Under the pieces are notes generated by a model. The model ran no database searches and had not been told where the DNA came from. It worked only from the letters and a program-made list of their open reading frames with translations. From Pseudosulfitobacter sp. DSM 107133 (GTDB lineage: Bacteria; Pseudomonadota; Alphaproteobacteria; Rhodobacterales; Rhodobacteraceae): a DNA stretch of 64,000 nt. Where the stretch lies: assembly GCF_022788695.1 (NCBI RefSeq), contig NZ_CP085159.1, positions 62,001 to 126,000 of the forward strand, read 5' to 3'. Shown one piece after another: positions 50,458 to 57,976 of this stretch (the first letter of the stretch is position 1; every line of letters begins with the position of its first letter). The position numbers were made by a program, and so were the translations under genes.

Positions 50458-52350
50458 ATGGAGCCGCCTGTGATCCATCACGTCCTGCGCGTGATCCTCT
50501 ACGCGATTGTCACCGCTTCGGTGTTGGCTGGTCCCTCTTTGGCAACACCCGCCAAGGAAGCCCCCTGGCTGCCCGAAGCGGCCGCCTATCGCCTGACGCT
50601 GTTTCTGGGCAATCTCGCGCCGGTCCCGTGGGACAAAGTGGAACAAGCCTGGACCGAGCCCTATCGCGGATCGGAGTATCGTCTCGGAGCCCTTGACTGG
50701 CTGGACCGAGAAAGCGCCATTGATGTCGGTGATCTGTCCGACGCGATTGGCAGGCAGGATCGGCATGCCGTTCATGTGGCAGCCACCCGCCTCATCGCGC
50801 TGAGAATTGAAGAAGAGCTGGATGCAGCCATTGCTGCCGATAACCCGGCGGTATCGCAACAGGCAGTGGCCACTGCCAAGGAGCTTTACCGCGCGTTTGC
50901 CGACCATATCAAAGCCGCAGACCCTGATGCGGCCCGGACACTGGGTCGGGCGTGGCTGGAACTCAACAATGCCACAGGCTCGGCCGGCGTGCTCGGCGCT
51001 GGCGCCAAGGATAGGAATGTTGAGGAAATGACTGCCGCGCGCGCGGAAATTTCAGCCTATCTGGCCGAAAATTACCTCGTCGCGGATCCTGCCCTGCGCC
51101 AGACGCTGACTGCCGTGCCCGAGGCGATTGCCCGAACCGGACAGCCGGTTGAATTGCCCGCCGCTCTGCCCCCCGGCTCAGACATCTTCGATCAGGACCC
51201 TCTACCACTTCTCGTGCTCAATTTCGAGGAGCAGGGGATCGACGAAACCGACCTGCCCCTCATCGTCTACGGTGACATGCTGTTTGACAGTGCAGAGATA
51301 TTCGGCGGACCGGCCCGCGATCTGGGCATAGCCTGTTCGACTTGTCACAATCGCTCGGACATCAATCAGCGATTTTTCATTCCCGGTGCCAGTCACCAGC
51401 CCGGAGCAGTCGACGTGGATGGCGCTTTCTTCAACCCGATGTTCAACGACCGCCGCGATGATCCGATCGATATCCCAAGCCTGCGCGGGCTGCGCTTTAC
51501 CGGACCTTACGGGCGAGACGGTCGTTTCGCGTCGCTGCGGGATTTCTCCCGCAACGTGATCGTCAATGAATTCGCTGGCGAAGAACCCACACCCTTCATG
51601 CTGGACGCACTCGTGGCCTACATGACCGAGTTCGATTTCCTGCCCAATTCCCTGGTCACCGGCGACGGCCAGTTGACGGAGGCCGCGCCGGATGCTGCGC
51701 GGCGTGGCGAAGAGGTATTCAACCGCCCCTTCGTCGGAATGGGCAACCAATCCTGTGCCAGCTGCCATACGCCATCCGGCAACTTTCTTGATCGCAAATC
51801 GCACGACATCGGATCGGTGGCTGCGGCTTACGAAGGGTCACATGCAGGTGCCCTCGACACGCCCACCTTGCTCGGTACGCTCTACACAGCGCCGTATTTC
51901 CACGACGGTCCCCTGCCGACGCTGGCAAGTGTTGTGGATTGGTTCGACGAGACAAAGAACCTTGGCCTGACCGATGCCGAGCGGTCGGACCTGACCGCCT
52001 ATCTGGAAACGGTTGGCGCAGCCGATGAGCCATACGAGGCTTTCGATACCGCGAACACGCCCTTCCGTCTGGCCTTCGCCGAACTCACGACCTTTGCCTC
52101 GACGCTCGACACGCTTCTACCGAAACGCGATGCGCAGCACATCCTGGTCCTGACCGACACGGTTGCGGCCGATCTTGCGGCCGATGCAGGCACGATGGCC
52201 AATCTTTCGTCGCGGCCCGAGGTCTACGCACTGGCCGAGCGCTTGGCAGAGGTCGGCGCAGCCGTTCGGGCAGAGAACTGGGCGGCCGCGGAAACGAGTT
52301 GGAGTCTGTTCAAGACGGATGCCGCCGCCATAGAAGAAAAGGCGTTTTGA
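50458..52350 (+). CDS. Diheme c-type cytochrome, MauG/cytochrome c peroxidase family, with N-terminal extension
   Basis: The 630-residue secreted protein has a signal peptide (VILYAIVTASVLAGPSLA), an all-helical region of roughly 200 residues with no heme site, then a diheme peroxidase-like unit with CSTCHN and CASCHT, and a helical C-terminus. Standard family members are about 350 residues, so both extensions are unusual. The family reduces peroxide or oxidises proteins and metals. An alternative GTG start at 50470 has GGAG at a good distance. It opens an operon with a PhnCDE-like ABC transporter. Confidence 0.88.
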   Translation: MEPPVIHHVLRVILYAIVTASVLAGPSLATPAKEAPWLPEAAAYRLTLFLGNLAPVPWDKVEQAWTEPYRGSEYRLGALDWLDRESAIDVGDLSDAIGRQDRHAVHVAATRLIALRIEEELDAAIAADNPAVSQQAVATAKELYRAFADHIKAADPDAARTLGRAWLELNNATGSAGVLGAGAKDRNVEEMTAARAEISAYLAENYLVADPALRQTLTAVPEAIARTGQPVELPAALPPGSDIFDQDPLPLLVLNFEEQGIDETDLPLIVYGDMLFDSAEIFGGPARDLGIACSTCHNRSDINQRFFIPGASHQPGAVDVDGAFFNPMFNDRRDDPIDIPSLRGLRFTGPYGRDGRFASLRDFSRNVIVNEFAGEEPTPFMLDALVAYMTEFDFLPNSLVTGDGQLTEAAPDAARRGEEVFNRPFVGMGNQSCASCHTPSGNFLDRKSHDIGSVAAAYEGSHAGALDTPTLLGTLYTAPYFHDGPLPTLASVVDWFDETKNLGLTDAERSDLTAYLETVGAADEPYEAFDTANTPFRLAFAELTTFASTLDTLLPKRDAQHILVLTDTVAADLAADAGTMANLSSRPEVYALAERLAEVGAAVRAENWAAAETSWSLFKTDAAAIEEKAF

Positions 52351-53222
52351 TGATGCCTCGCTTGAATCGCCGTCACCTTCTTATTCTCGCAGCGGCCGGT
52401 CTTGTCTCGCAGCCGATGCCTGCTCTGGCGCAGTCTGGCCCGTTGCGCCTGGCCTTTATACCGCAGGAGAACCCCGACAAGCTTCTGGGCGATATCAAGG
52501 CGATCACCGCCTGGCTTTCGTCTGAAATCGGTGTGCCAGTCGAAGGGTTCGTTACCATCGACCACGCGGCGGCCGTCGAAGCATTGCGCAACGGCGATGC
52601 CGATATTTCCTTTATGGGTGCCCTACCCTTCGTTCTGGCCGAAAGGGAAATCGGTGCCATCCCGCTCTTGTCAGAGGTCTACCGCGATACGCCCAGTTAT
52701 ACGGGCCGCGTCTTTGTGCGCCGTGACAGCGGCTTCAAGATGCTGGCCGATCTGGAAGGTCGCGACATCGCCTTTGCCGACCCGATTTCGGAATCGGGAT
52801 ACATGTACCCCCTGGCCGAGTTTGAGCGCGCAGGCCTGGTATCCAGCCCGGATGCGGCAGAGGACTTCTTTGGCCGCATTTTCTTTGCCGGTGGCTACCA
52901 ACAGGCAATGCAGGCGATGGCGGAGGGCCTGGTCGATGCAGCCGGGGCCAGCCAATACGCCGACCTTCTTCTCACCCCCGAGCAGCAATCTCAGGTTACT
53001 TGGATCGCGGAAAGCGATGCCATTCCAAGCCATGTCGTCATCGCACGTCCCGAACTGGACGCGGAGCTTCGCGAGAACTTCGTTGCCGCGATGATGAAGC
53101 TCAACATGCCAGAACACCGCGACAAACTCCGCTATCTCTACGGCCCGGATGGCTATGTCGAAGCCGACCCTTCGGTGTTCGACGGTGTGCGGACTATGGC
53201 GCAGCGCTTCGGATTACTATGA
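52350..53222 (+). CDS. PhnD-like periplasmic substrate-binding protein
   Basis: The 290-residue protein has a signal peptide (NRRHLLILAAAGLVSQPMPALA) and the fold of the phosphate/phosphite/phosphonate binding family: LRLAFIPQENP at the start, GDADISFMGALPFVLA, ADPISESGYMYP in the middle and DAIPSHVVIA. In PhnD-type proteins the residues after these turns bind an oxyanion. The ligand here is unknown. Control by an MntR-like protein hints at a metal or metal complex. It overlaps the diheme gene by one base (TGATG) and phnC by four. Confidence 0.88.
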   Translation: MMPRLNRRHLLILAAAGLVSQPMPALAQSGPLRLAFIPQENPDKLLGDIKAITAWLSSEIGVPVEGFVTIDHAAAVEALRNGDADISFMGALPFVLAEREIGAIPLLSEVYRDTPSYTGRVFVRRDSGFKMLADLEGRDIAFADPISESGYMYPLAEFERAGLVSSPDAAEDFFGRIFFAGGYQQAMQAMAEGLVDAAGASQYADLLLTPEQQSQVTWIAESDAIPSHVVIARPELDAELRENFVAAMMKLNMPEHRDKLRYLYGPDGYVEADPSVFDGVRTMAQRFGLL

Positions 53223-54004
53223 TGCAGAACGCCATTCACATCGACGATCTGAGCTTCGGCCATCACGGTGCTGAGCAGCGCGCCATCGATCAGGTGTCCC
53301 TGCACATAGCCGCCGGGGAGTGCGTTGCCCTTCTTGGTCCTTCCGGAGCAGGCAAGACCACGCTTTTGACGTTGCTGGATGGACGGTTGCGCGATTGGCA
53401 AGGGCGGGTCTCTGTCCTTGGTGTACCATTCGAACCCAACCGTGCGCTGCCCTTGGAAAAGCGCGCTGAAACAGGTTTCATCTTTCAGGAGTTTGCGCTT
53501 GTCGAACGATCGACAGTGATGCGCAACGTCTTGAACGGCAGGCTGGGCCGGATGCCCGGCTGGCGCGCGTTGCTTGGCAACGTGTCGAAGTCCGACATGG
53601 ACATAGCCCGATCGGCACTCTCCGACTGCGGCATCGCGGACCTCGCAGACCGGCGCGTGGACTCGCTCAGTGGCGGCCAGCGCCAGCGGGTGGCAATTGC
53701 CCGTTGTCTCGCACAAGAGCCTAAGCTGATCTTCGCGGACGAGCCGGTCAGCAACCTTGATCCGTCCAGAGCAGCGGACATCCTGACACTTCTCACCAGC
53801 GCCGCCCAGGCACGTGGGGCAACGACTGTGTTCTCGTCGCATCAACCGGAACTGGCACGGCGTTTTGCCGACCGTATCATCGGAATGCGCAACGGGCGGA
53901 TCGTCTTTGATGTCGCGACGCACGATCTGACGGATGACGCGACGGCGGCGCTCTATGACGACACCGACCCGGCATCCGGCGCACGGCTCAAGGTCGTAAG
54001 CTGA
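53219..54004 (+). CDS. PhnC-like ABC transporter ATPase
   Basis: The 261-residue protein has Walker A GPSGAGKTT, the Q-loop FQEFALVERSTVMRNVLNGR (part of the PhnC family signature), LSGGQRQRVAIARCL and Walker B LIFADEPVSNLDP. It energises the PhnE-like permease. It overlaps the binding-protein stop (ATGA) and the permease start (TGATG), so the whole operon is coupled. Confidence 0.92.
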   Translation: MMQNAIHIDDLSFGHHGAEQRAIDQVSLHIAAGECVALLGPSGAGKTTLLTLLDGRLRDWQGRVSVLGVPFEPNRALPLEKRAETGFIFQEFALVERSTVMRNVLNGRLGRMPGWRALLGNVSKSDMDIARSALSDCGIADLADRRVDSLSGGQRQRVAIARCLAQEPKLIFADEPVSNLDPSRAADILTLLTSAAQARGATTVFSSHQPELARRFADRIIGMRNGRIVFDVATHDLTDDATAALYDDTDPASGARLKVVS

Positions 54005-54762
54005 TGCGGTCGCGCAATCTGGGCGGGTTCTGGGCCGGGATGTTGGTTGCCGGTGTGGTGCTGTGGTCGCTGATCACCACCGATGTCGAACTGTCCCGAC
54101 TGCTGTCTGCAGGCCCTCGCATTGCGGATTTCCTTGGCCGCATGTTCCCGCCGGATCCGACCGTTATGGATGAGATCTGGAAGGGGAGCGCCGAGACGCT
54201 GCGGATCGCGATCCTCGGTACTGTCGGTGCGGTGATCCTTTCCGTTCCGCTTGGCATCCTCGCCTCCGAGACGATGGTGTCGGCAACGGTGCACCGGCCG
54301 ATCCGCACTGTTCTGGCATTTATTCGCGCGATCCCGCTGATCCTGGTGGCAATGCTGATGGTGGGCGCGGTTGGGCTGGGGCCATTGCCCGGCATCATCG
54401 CGGTGGCGCTCCACGCGACAGGCATGCTGGCCAAATTCTACGCCGAAGCGATCGATGGTGTGTCCCGCGCTCCGATTTCCGCTTTGGAAAGTGCCGGAGC
54501 CGGGCCGTTGCTGCGTTTACGCCATGCGATCTGGCCGCAAATGGCCCCTGTTGTAGCGCGGGACACGATCTTTCGGTTCGAGCTGAACCTGCGCGAGTCT
54601 CTGATCCTTGGCATTGTCGGGGCAGGTGGAATCGGGTTCTACATTCAGACCTATGTGCGCTCGTTCCAATACGACAAGGCCGCAAGCGTGACGATTGCAG
54701 TGGTCATCATGGTGATCGCCATTGAAGGGATCAATGTTGCGCTGCGCCGCCGGTTTGCCTGA
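54004..54762 (+). CDS. PhnE-like ABC transporter permease
   Basis: The 252-residue protein has about six membrane segments and the permease EAA-loop region (AIDGVSRAPISALESAGAG) followed by NLRESLILGIVGAGGIGFYI, typical of PhnE. It forms the membrane channel with the PhnC-like ATPase. No C-P lyase or phosphite genes are nearby. It is the last gene of the operon, convergent with an L,D-transpeptidase. Confidence 0.92.
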   Translation: MRSRNLGGFWAGMLVAGVVLWSLITTDVELSRLLSAGPRIADFLGRMFPPDPTVMDEIWKGSAETLRIAILGTVGAVILSVPLGILASETMVSATVHRPIRTVLAFIRAIPLILVAMLMVGAVGLGPLPGIIAVALHATGMLAKFYAEAIDGVSRAPISALESAGAGPLLRLRHAIWPQMAPVVARDTIFRFELNLRESLILGIVGAGGIGFYIQTYVRSFQYDKAASVTIAVVIMVIAIEGINVALRRRFA

Positions 54763-54794
54763 TCCGGTTGAGCTTCAGTGAGTCTCAGAAGCTG

Positions 54795-55307
54795 CTAGGC
54801 ATAAATCTCGATAGGTGTCCCATCGCGCACCATTGCATAGACATCTTCGACCTGCCGATCGGTGACCGAGATGCATCCAGCCGTCCAGTCCCGCTTGTTC
54901 ATCGGGTCGATGCCCTTTCGGGGACCGCCATGGATGAAGATATCACCGCCAGGAGATTTGCCCTGCGCTTCAGCAAAGGCGATATCCTCCTCGTTCGGAT
55001 AGGAAATTCCGACAGACAGATGAAACAGGCTGTTCGGATTGCGACGGTCGATGGTGTACGCACCTTCAGGCGTGCGTCCATCGCCCTCGAATTGCTTGTG
55101 TCCTTCCGGCGCGAACCCCAAGCCAACCGGATAGGTGCGCAAAACGCCCTCCGTGCCATCAAGCACCAGCAGTCTTTGCGACTTGTAGAGGCGCACGCGC
55201 GTCACTTCTGGACCGTTGTACGAGCGAAACTTGCTGGCGCATCCCGAGAGAAAGGCCGCCACGCCACCCAAGAGAAAGAAACGTCTCGGAAGTCTGTCAA
55301 TCATCAC
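54795..55307 (-). CDS. L,D-transpeptidase lipoprotein (YkuD family), copy 4
   Basis: The 170-residue product has a lipobox FLSGCAS after a twin-Arg signal (LPRRFFLLGGVAA), so it should be lipid-anchored. The YkuD block has IFIHGGP and DWTAGCISV, with His and Cys in place, in the smaller YafK/ErfK style. It is unlike copies 1-3. Two adjacent ATG codons could start it. It stands alone next to the IS element and may be cut off from a former context. Confidence 0.9.
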   Translation of the reverse strand: MMIDRLPRRFFLLGGVAAFLSGCASKFRSYNGPEVTRVRLYKSQRLLVLDGTEGVLRTYPVGLGFAPEGHKQFEGDGRTPEGAYTIDRRNPNSLFHLSVGISYPNEEDIAFAEAQGKSPGGDIFIHGGPRKGIDPMNKRDWTAGCISVTDRQVEDVYAMVRDGTPIEIYA

Positions 55308-55425
55308 TGCTCGATGCCCCTTTTTCGGACTAATTGATTAAGGCAAGAATATTAAAAAGTTGATTTTGGATCAACCGTTGCCAGCGAGCGAAAGACTTTC
55401 CAACTGCTGCGGGCGTGCATGAAGA

Positions 55426-55450
55426 GAGTGTCCGACCTTCTGTGTATGAG
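55426..55450 (+). repeat. Left inverted repeat of the IS256-family element
   Basis: Begins GAGTGTCCGACC and ends TCTGTGTATGAG. Pairs with 56732-56756, 21 of 25 bases matching. Confidence 0.85.
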
Positions 55451-55491
55451 TAATATGGCCCATGCTTCACCAACGAAGGAGCATGACTGCA

Positions 55492-56706
55492 ATGACAATT
55501 TCCAAGGAACTACTGGACGAGCTGCTCAGCGGCGTTGAACGACCTGAGGATTTACTCGGCGACAAAGGCCTGATGAAGGAACTGAAGGTCCGGCTGATGG
55601 AACGGATGTTGGGCGCGGAACTGACCGAGCATCTGGGCTATGAGCCACATGGTGAGCCTGCCAGCCAGCAGGCCAACCGGCGTAATGGGGCGACGCGCAA
55701 AGTGCTGAAGGGCAACGACGGTGCGGTGCCGATTGACATCCCACGAGACCGGGAAGGCAGTTTCGAACCTGAGCTGATCCAGAAGGGCCAAACCCGGATC
55801 GACGGGATGGATGACAAGATCATCGGGCTTTATGCTGCAGGTTTGTCGACCCGCGATATCCGCGCCCACCTTGAAGAGGTTTATGGCCTGAAGGTTTCCG
55901 CCGACCTGGTCAGTCGCGTCACCGATGCGGTTCTGGAGGAGGTTTCAGATTGGCAAAACCGTGCCTTGGAACCAGTTTATCCTATCGTTTTTCTCGACGC
56001 TCTCAGGGTCAAAATCCGCGACGCTGAAAGTCGCCAGGTTAAAAACAAGGCCGTCTACGTGGCCTTGGGGGTCACCGCGGAGGGTGAACGCGAGGTTCTG
56101 GGCCTGTGGATCGCGGCCAACGAGGGGGCCAAATTCTGGCTGTCGATCATGAACAACCTGCGCAATCGGGGCGTCGAAGACATCCTGATCGCCGTCGTCG
56201 ATGGCCTTAAGGGCTTCCCTGACGCCATCAACGCAGCCTTCCCCGATACGACTGTGCAAACCTGCATCGTGCACCTTGTGCGCCACTCCCTGAACTTCTG
56301 CGGCTGGAAAGACCGCAAGGCCGTGGCCAAAGACCTGCGTCGGGTTTATCAGGCGGTGGACGACGAGGAAGCCGCCAAAGCCTTGGATGATTTCGAAGCT
56401 GAATGGGGTACAAAATACCCCTCAATCGCGCCAAGCTGGCGGCGCGCATGGCAGGAGGTCATCCCGTTCTTTGCCTTCCCGCCCGCGGTGCGCAAAATCA
56501 TCTACACCACCAACGCCATAGAAAGTCTGAACCGGGTGATCCGGAAAACCACGAAAACACGTGGCAGCTTTCCAACAGATGATGCCGCAACCAAGCTGAT
56601 CTATTTGGCAATCCGAAAATTCGAGAACACCGGACGGTGTGTCAGGGAATGGGTTGCTGCCCGAAACCAGTTCGCTATTCTCTACCCTGAACGGTTCAAC
56701 CGATGA
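55492..56706 (+). CDS. IS256-family (Mutator) transposase
   Basis: The 404-residue protein has the IS256 pattern: EHLGYEPHGE near the N-terminus, RNGATRKVLKG, the first acidic residue in PIVFLDALRVKIRD, the second in VVDGLKGFPDAI, and the C-terminal TTNAIESLNRVIRK with the catalytic Glu. AAGGAGC precedes ATG at 55492 by nine bases. An ATG three codons upstream is also in frame. The frame is intact to the stop near the right repeat. Confidence 0.95.
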   Translation: MTISKELLDELLSGVERPEDLLGDKGLMKELKVRLMERMLGAELTEHLGYEPHGEPASQQANRRNGATRKVLKGNDGAVPIDIPRDREGSFEPELIQKGQTRIDGMDDKIIGLYAAGLSTRDIRAHLEEVYGLKVSADLVSRVTDAVLEEVSDWQNRALEPVYPIVFLDALRVKIRDAESRQVKNKAVYVALGVTAEGEREVLGLWIAANEGAKFWLSIMNNLRNRGVEDILIAVVDGLKGFPDAINAAFPDTTVQTCIVHLVRHSLNFCGWKDRKAVAKDLRRVYQAVDDEEAAKALDDFEAEWGTKYPSIAPSWRRAWQEVIPFFAFPPAVRKIIYTTNAIESLNRVIRKTTKTRGSFPTDDAATKLIYLAIRKFENTGRCVREWVAARNQFAILYPERFNR

Positions 56707-56731
56707 CCTGTTTCAACCGCATGGGCTAAGC

Positions 56732-56756
56732 CTCATACACAGAGTTTCGGATACTC
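56732..56756 (-). repeat. Right inverted repeat of the IS256-family element
   Basis: Read inward on the minus strand it begins GAGTATCCGAAA and ends TCTGTGTATGAG. It is the partner of the left end and lies 25 bases after the transposase stop. Confidence 0.85.
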
Positions 56757-56777
56757 CCTGGATGAATGTCAACAAGC

Positions 56778-57692
56778 TCAAGTGCCGTAAACATGGCAAG
56801 AATCCAGCTCCCTGTCCGGCGTTTCCATCTCGAGGGTGCTGTGTTCTACTCCGAACTTATGGATTAGAATTGCTTCGATGTGATCCCTGATGGCTTCGGC
56901 TTTAGGCCAATTCGGTACTGTGACAACGACATGAGCGTCGATGGCCAGTCTCTGTTCCGGGAGCCGCCAGAAGTGTAGATGATGAATATCTTGCACCCCT
57001 TCTACGGAAATTATTTGTTGCACAACATCTGCCGCATCCAGGTTTGATGGCGCTCCAAGCAGCGACGATCTAAGCGCCTCCCCAATACCGCGGAGGGCGA
57101 ACCAAAGAAGCGCGCCGGACAATAAAACTGCAATAATCGTGTCAGTTCGCCCGGAACCAAGCAACAAAATAGCTACGCCGCCAGCGAGAACTGGTAGCAA
57201 GAACGCTAAACGGTCTGACCATAGGGGCGGTGATGTGCCGATTTTACGTCGGCGCCACGATGTTGGTGCCGGTTTCGAGAACACCAGTAACTCAATCCCT
57301 ATCAAGACAGAGACGAGCACCACTATGATCCAGCCTTGCGCCAGATGAGGGGAATTTAGGCGCATAACGCCGTGGTAAATGACCGAAGCGGATAGCAGTA
57401 CCACAGCAACACAATTCGCCAACTCTGTCGCAATTTCCAATCGCCCATATCCTAGAACAACGCGGTCCTCTTTCTGACGTCGTGTCAGCCTAGTCGCCGC
57501 TGAACTCATCAACAACTCGACCACGTCCGAAGCGTAGAGCAATGCGATGGCAATAAGGGCAAGGCTTCCAGAAAAAAGGCTGCCGACAGACAACGCCAAG
57601 GCAATCGGCAAGTACAACCACTTGTTCCATCGCGCTTGCCTCTGACAACTGGCGACGCCCGCGAACACTTCGATTTGCTTATCGCTCTTCAT
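56778..57692 (-). CDS. Degenerate cation diffusion facilitator
   Basis: The 304-residue protein has the six-helix CDF shape and the C-terminal domain (DIHHLHFWRLPEQRL and HSTLEMETPD). Yet the transport site is altered. TM2 reads LLYASD where exporters have xHNxSD, and TM5 reads PLWSD in place of HNLSD. Both site histidines are missing and only the aspartates remain. It may be inactive, regulatory, or specific for another ion. Start choice between ATG at 57692 and GTG at 57722 is open. Its promoter has a CTCTAG MerR-type dyad with a long leader. Confidence 0.82.
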   Translation of the reverse strand: MKSDKQIEVFAGVASCQRQARWNKWLYLPIALALSVGSLFSGSLALIAIALLYASDVVELLMSSAATRLTRRQKEDRVVLGYGRLEIATELANCVAVVLLSASVIYHGVMRLNSPHLAQGWIIVVLVSVLIGIELLVFSKPAPTSWRRRKIGTSPPLWSDRLAFLLPVLAGGVAILLLGSGRTDTIIAVLLSGALLWFALRGIGEALRSSLLGAPSNLDAADVVQQIISVEGVQDIHHLHFWRLPEQRLAIDAHVVVTVPNWPKAEAIRDHIEAILIHKFGVEHSTLEMETPDRELDSCHVYGT

Positions 57693-57888
57693 GTACCGGC
57701 CAAACCTTGTCCGGCCGAGCACTCTGCTCGACCAAAAATACTGCCGCTGATCTCCTTGCGTCGATGCTCTTCTTGCAACGCAGGAGACGCTCTACTTCTC
57801 TTGTCACTCTCTCTAGGACACGATCAGAAGATCTTTGAAACAGGCGAGATTGCTATCGCAAGTCTAGCTCCTCCACAGCTCAACACAC

Positions 57889-57919
57889 ATGTTACAACCT
57901 CTAGCAACTAGAGGTTCAA
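57889..57919 (-). promoter_or_regulatory. MerR-type (divalent metal) promoter upstream of the degenerate CDF
   Basis: Reading leftward, -35 TTGAAC (57914-57919) and -10 TAACAT (57889-57894) are 19 bp apart with CTCTAG-TTG-CTAGAG between, a perfect dyad. It predicts a leader of about 160-190 bases before the gene, longer than for the other promoters. Confidence 0.82.
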
Positions 57920-57976
57920 GCAATTTCGCTCCCAATAGGATCAATCACAGCCGATACCCAAAGTATGCAACATCTG

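Larger units (their letters stand above)
55426..56756 (+). mobile_element. IS256-family insertion sequence, about 1331 bp
   Basis: A full-length Mutator-type transposase gene is bounded by 25-bp inverted repeats with 21 matches (GAGT-TCCGA at the outside and TCTGTGTATGAG inside). The ends and coding frame look intact, so it may be active. I found no convincing 8-9 bp target duplication beside the ends. It lies between an L,D-transpeptidase and a CDF gene and is the only complete mobile element seen. Confidence 0.9.

Noticed and set aside
57700..57850. 42-codon frame in the leader of the degenerate CDF gene (starting GTG)
   Set aside because: It could be a leader peptide, but there is no clear ribosome binding site and no conservation can be tested here.
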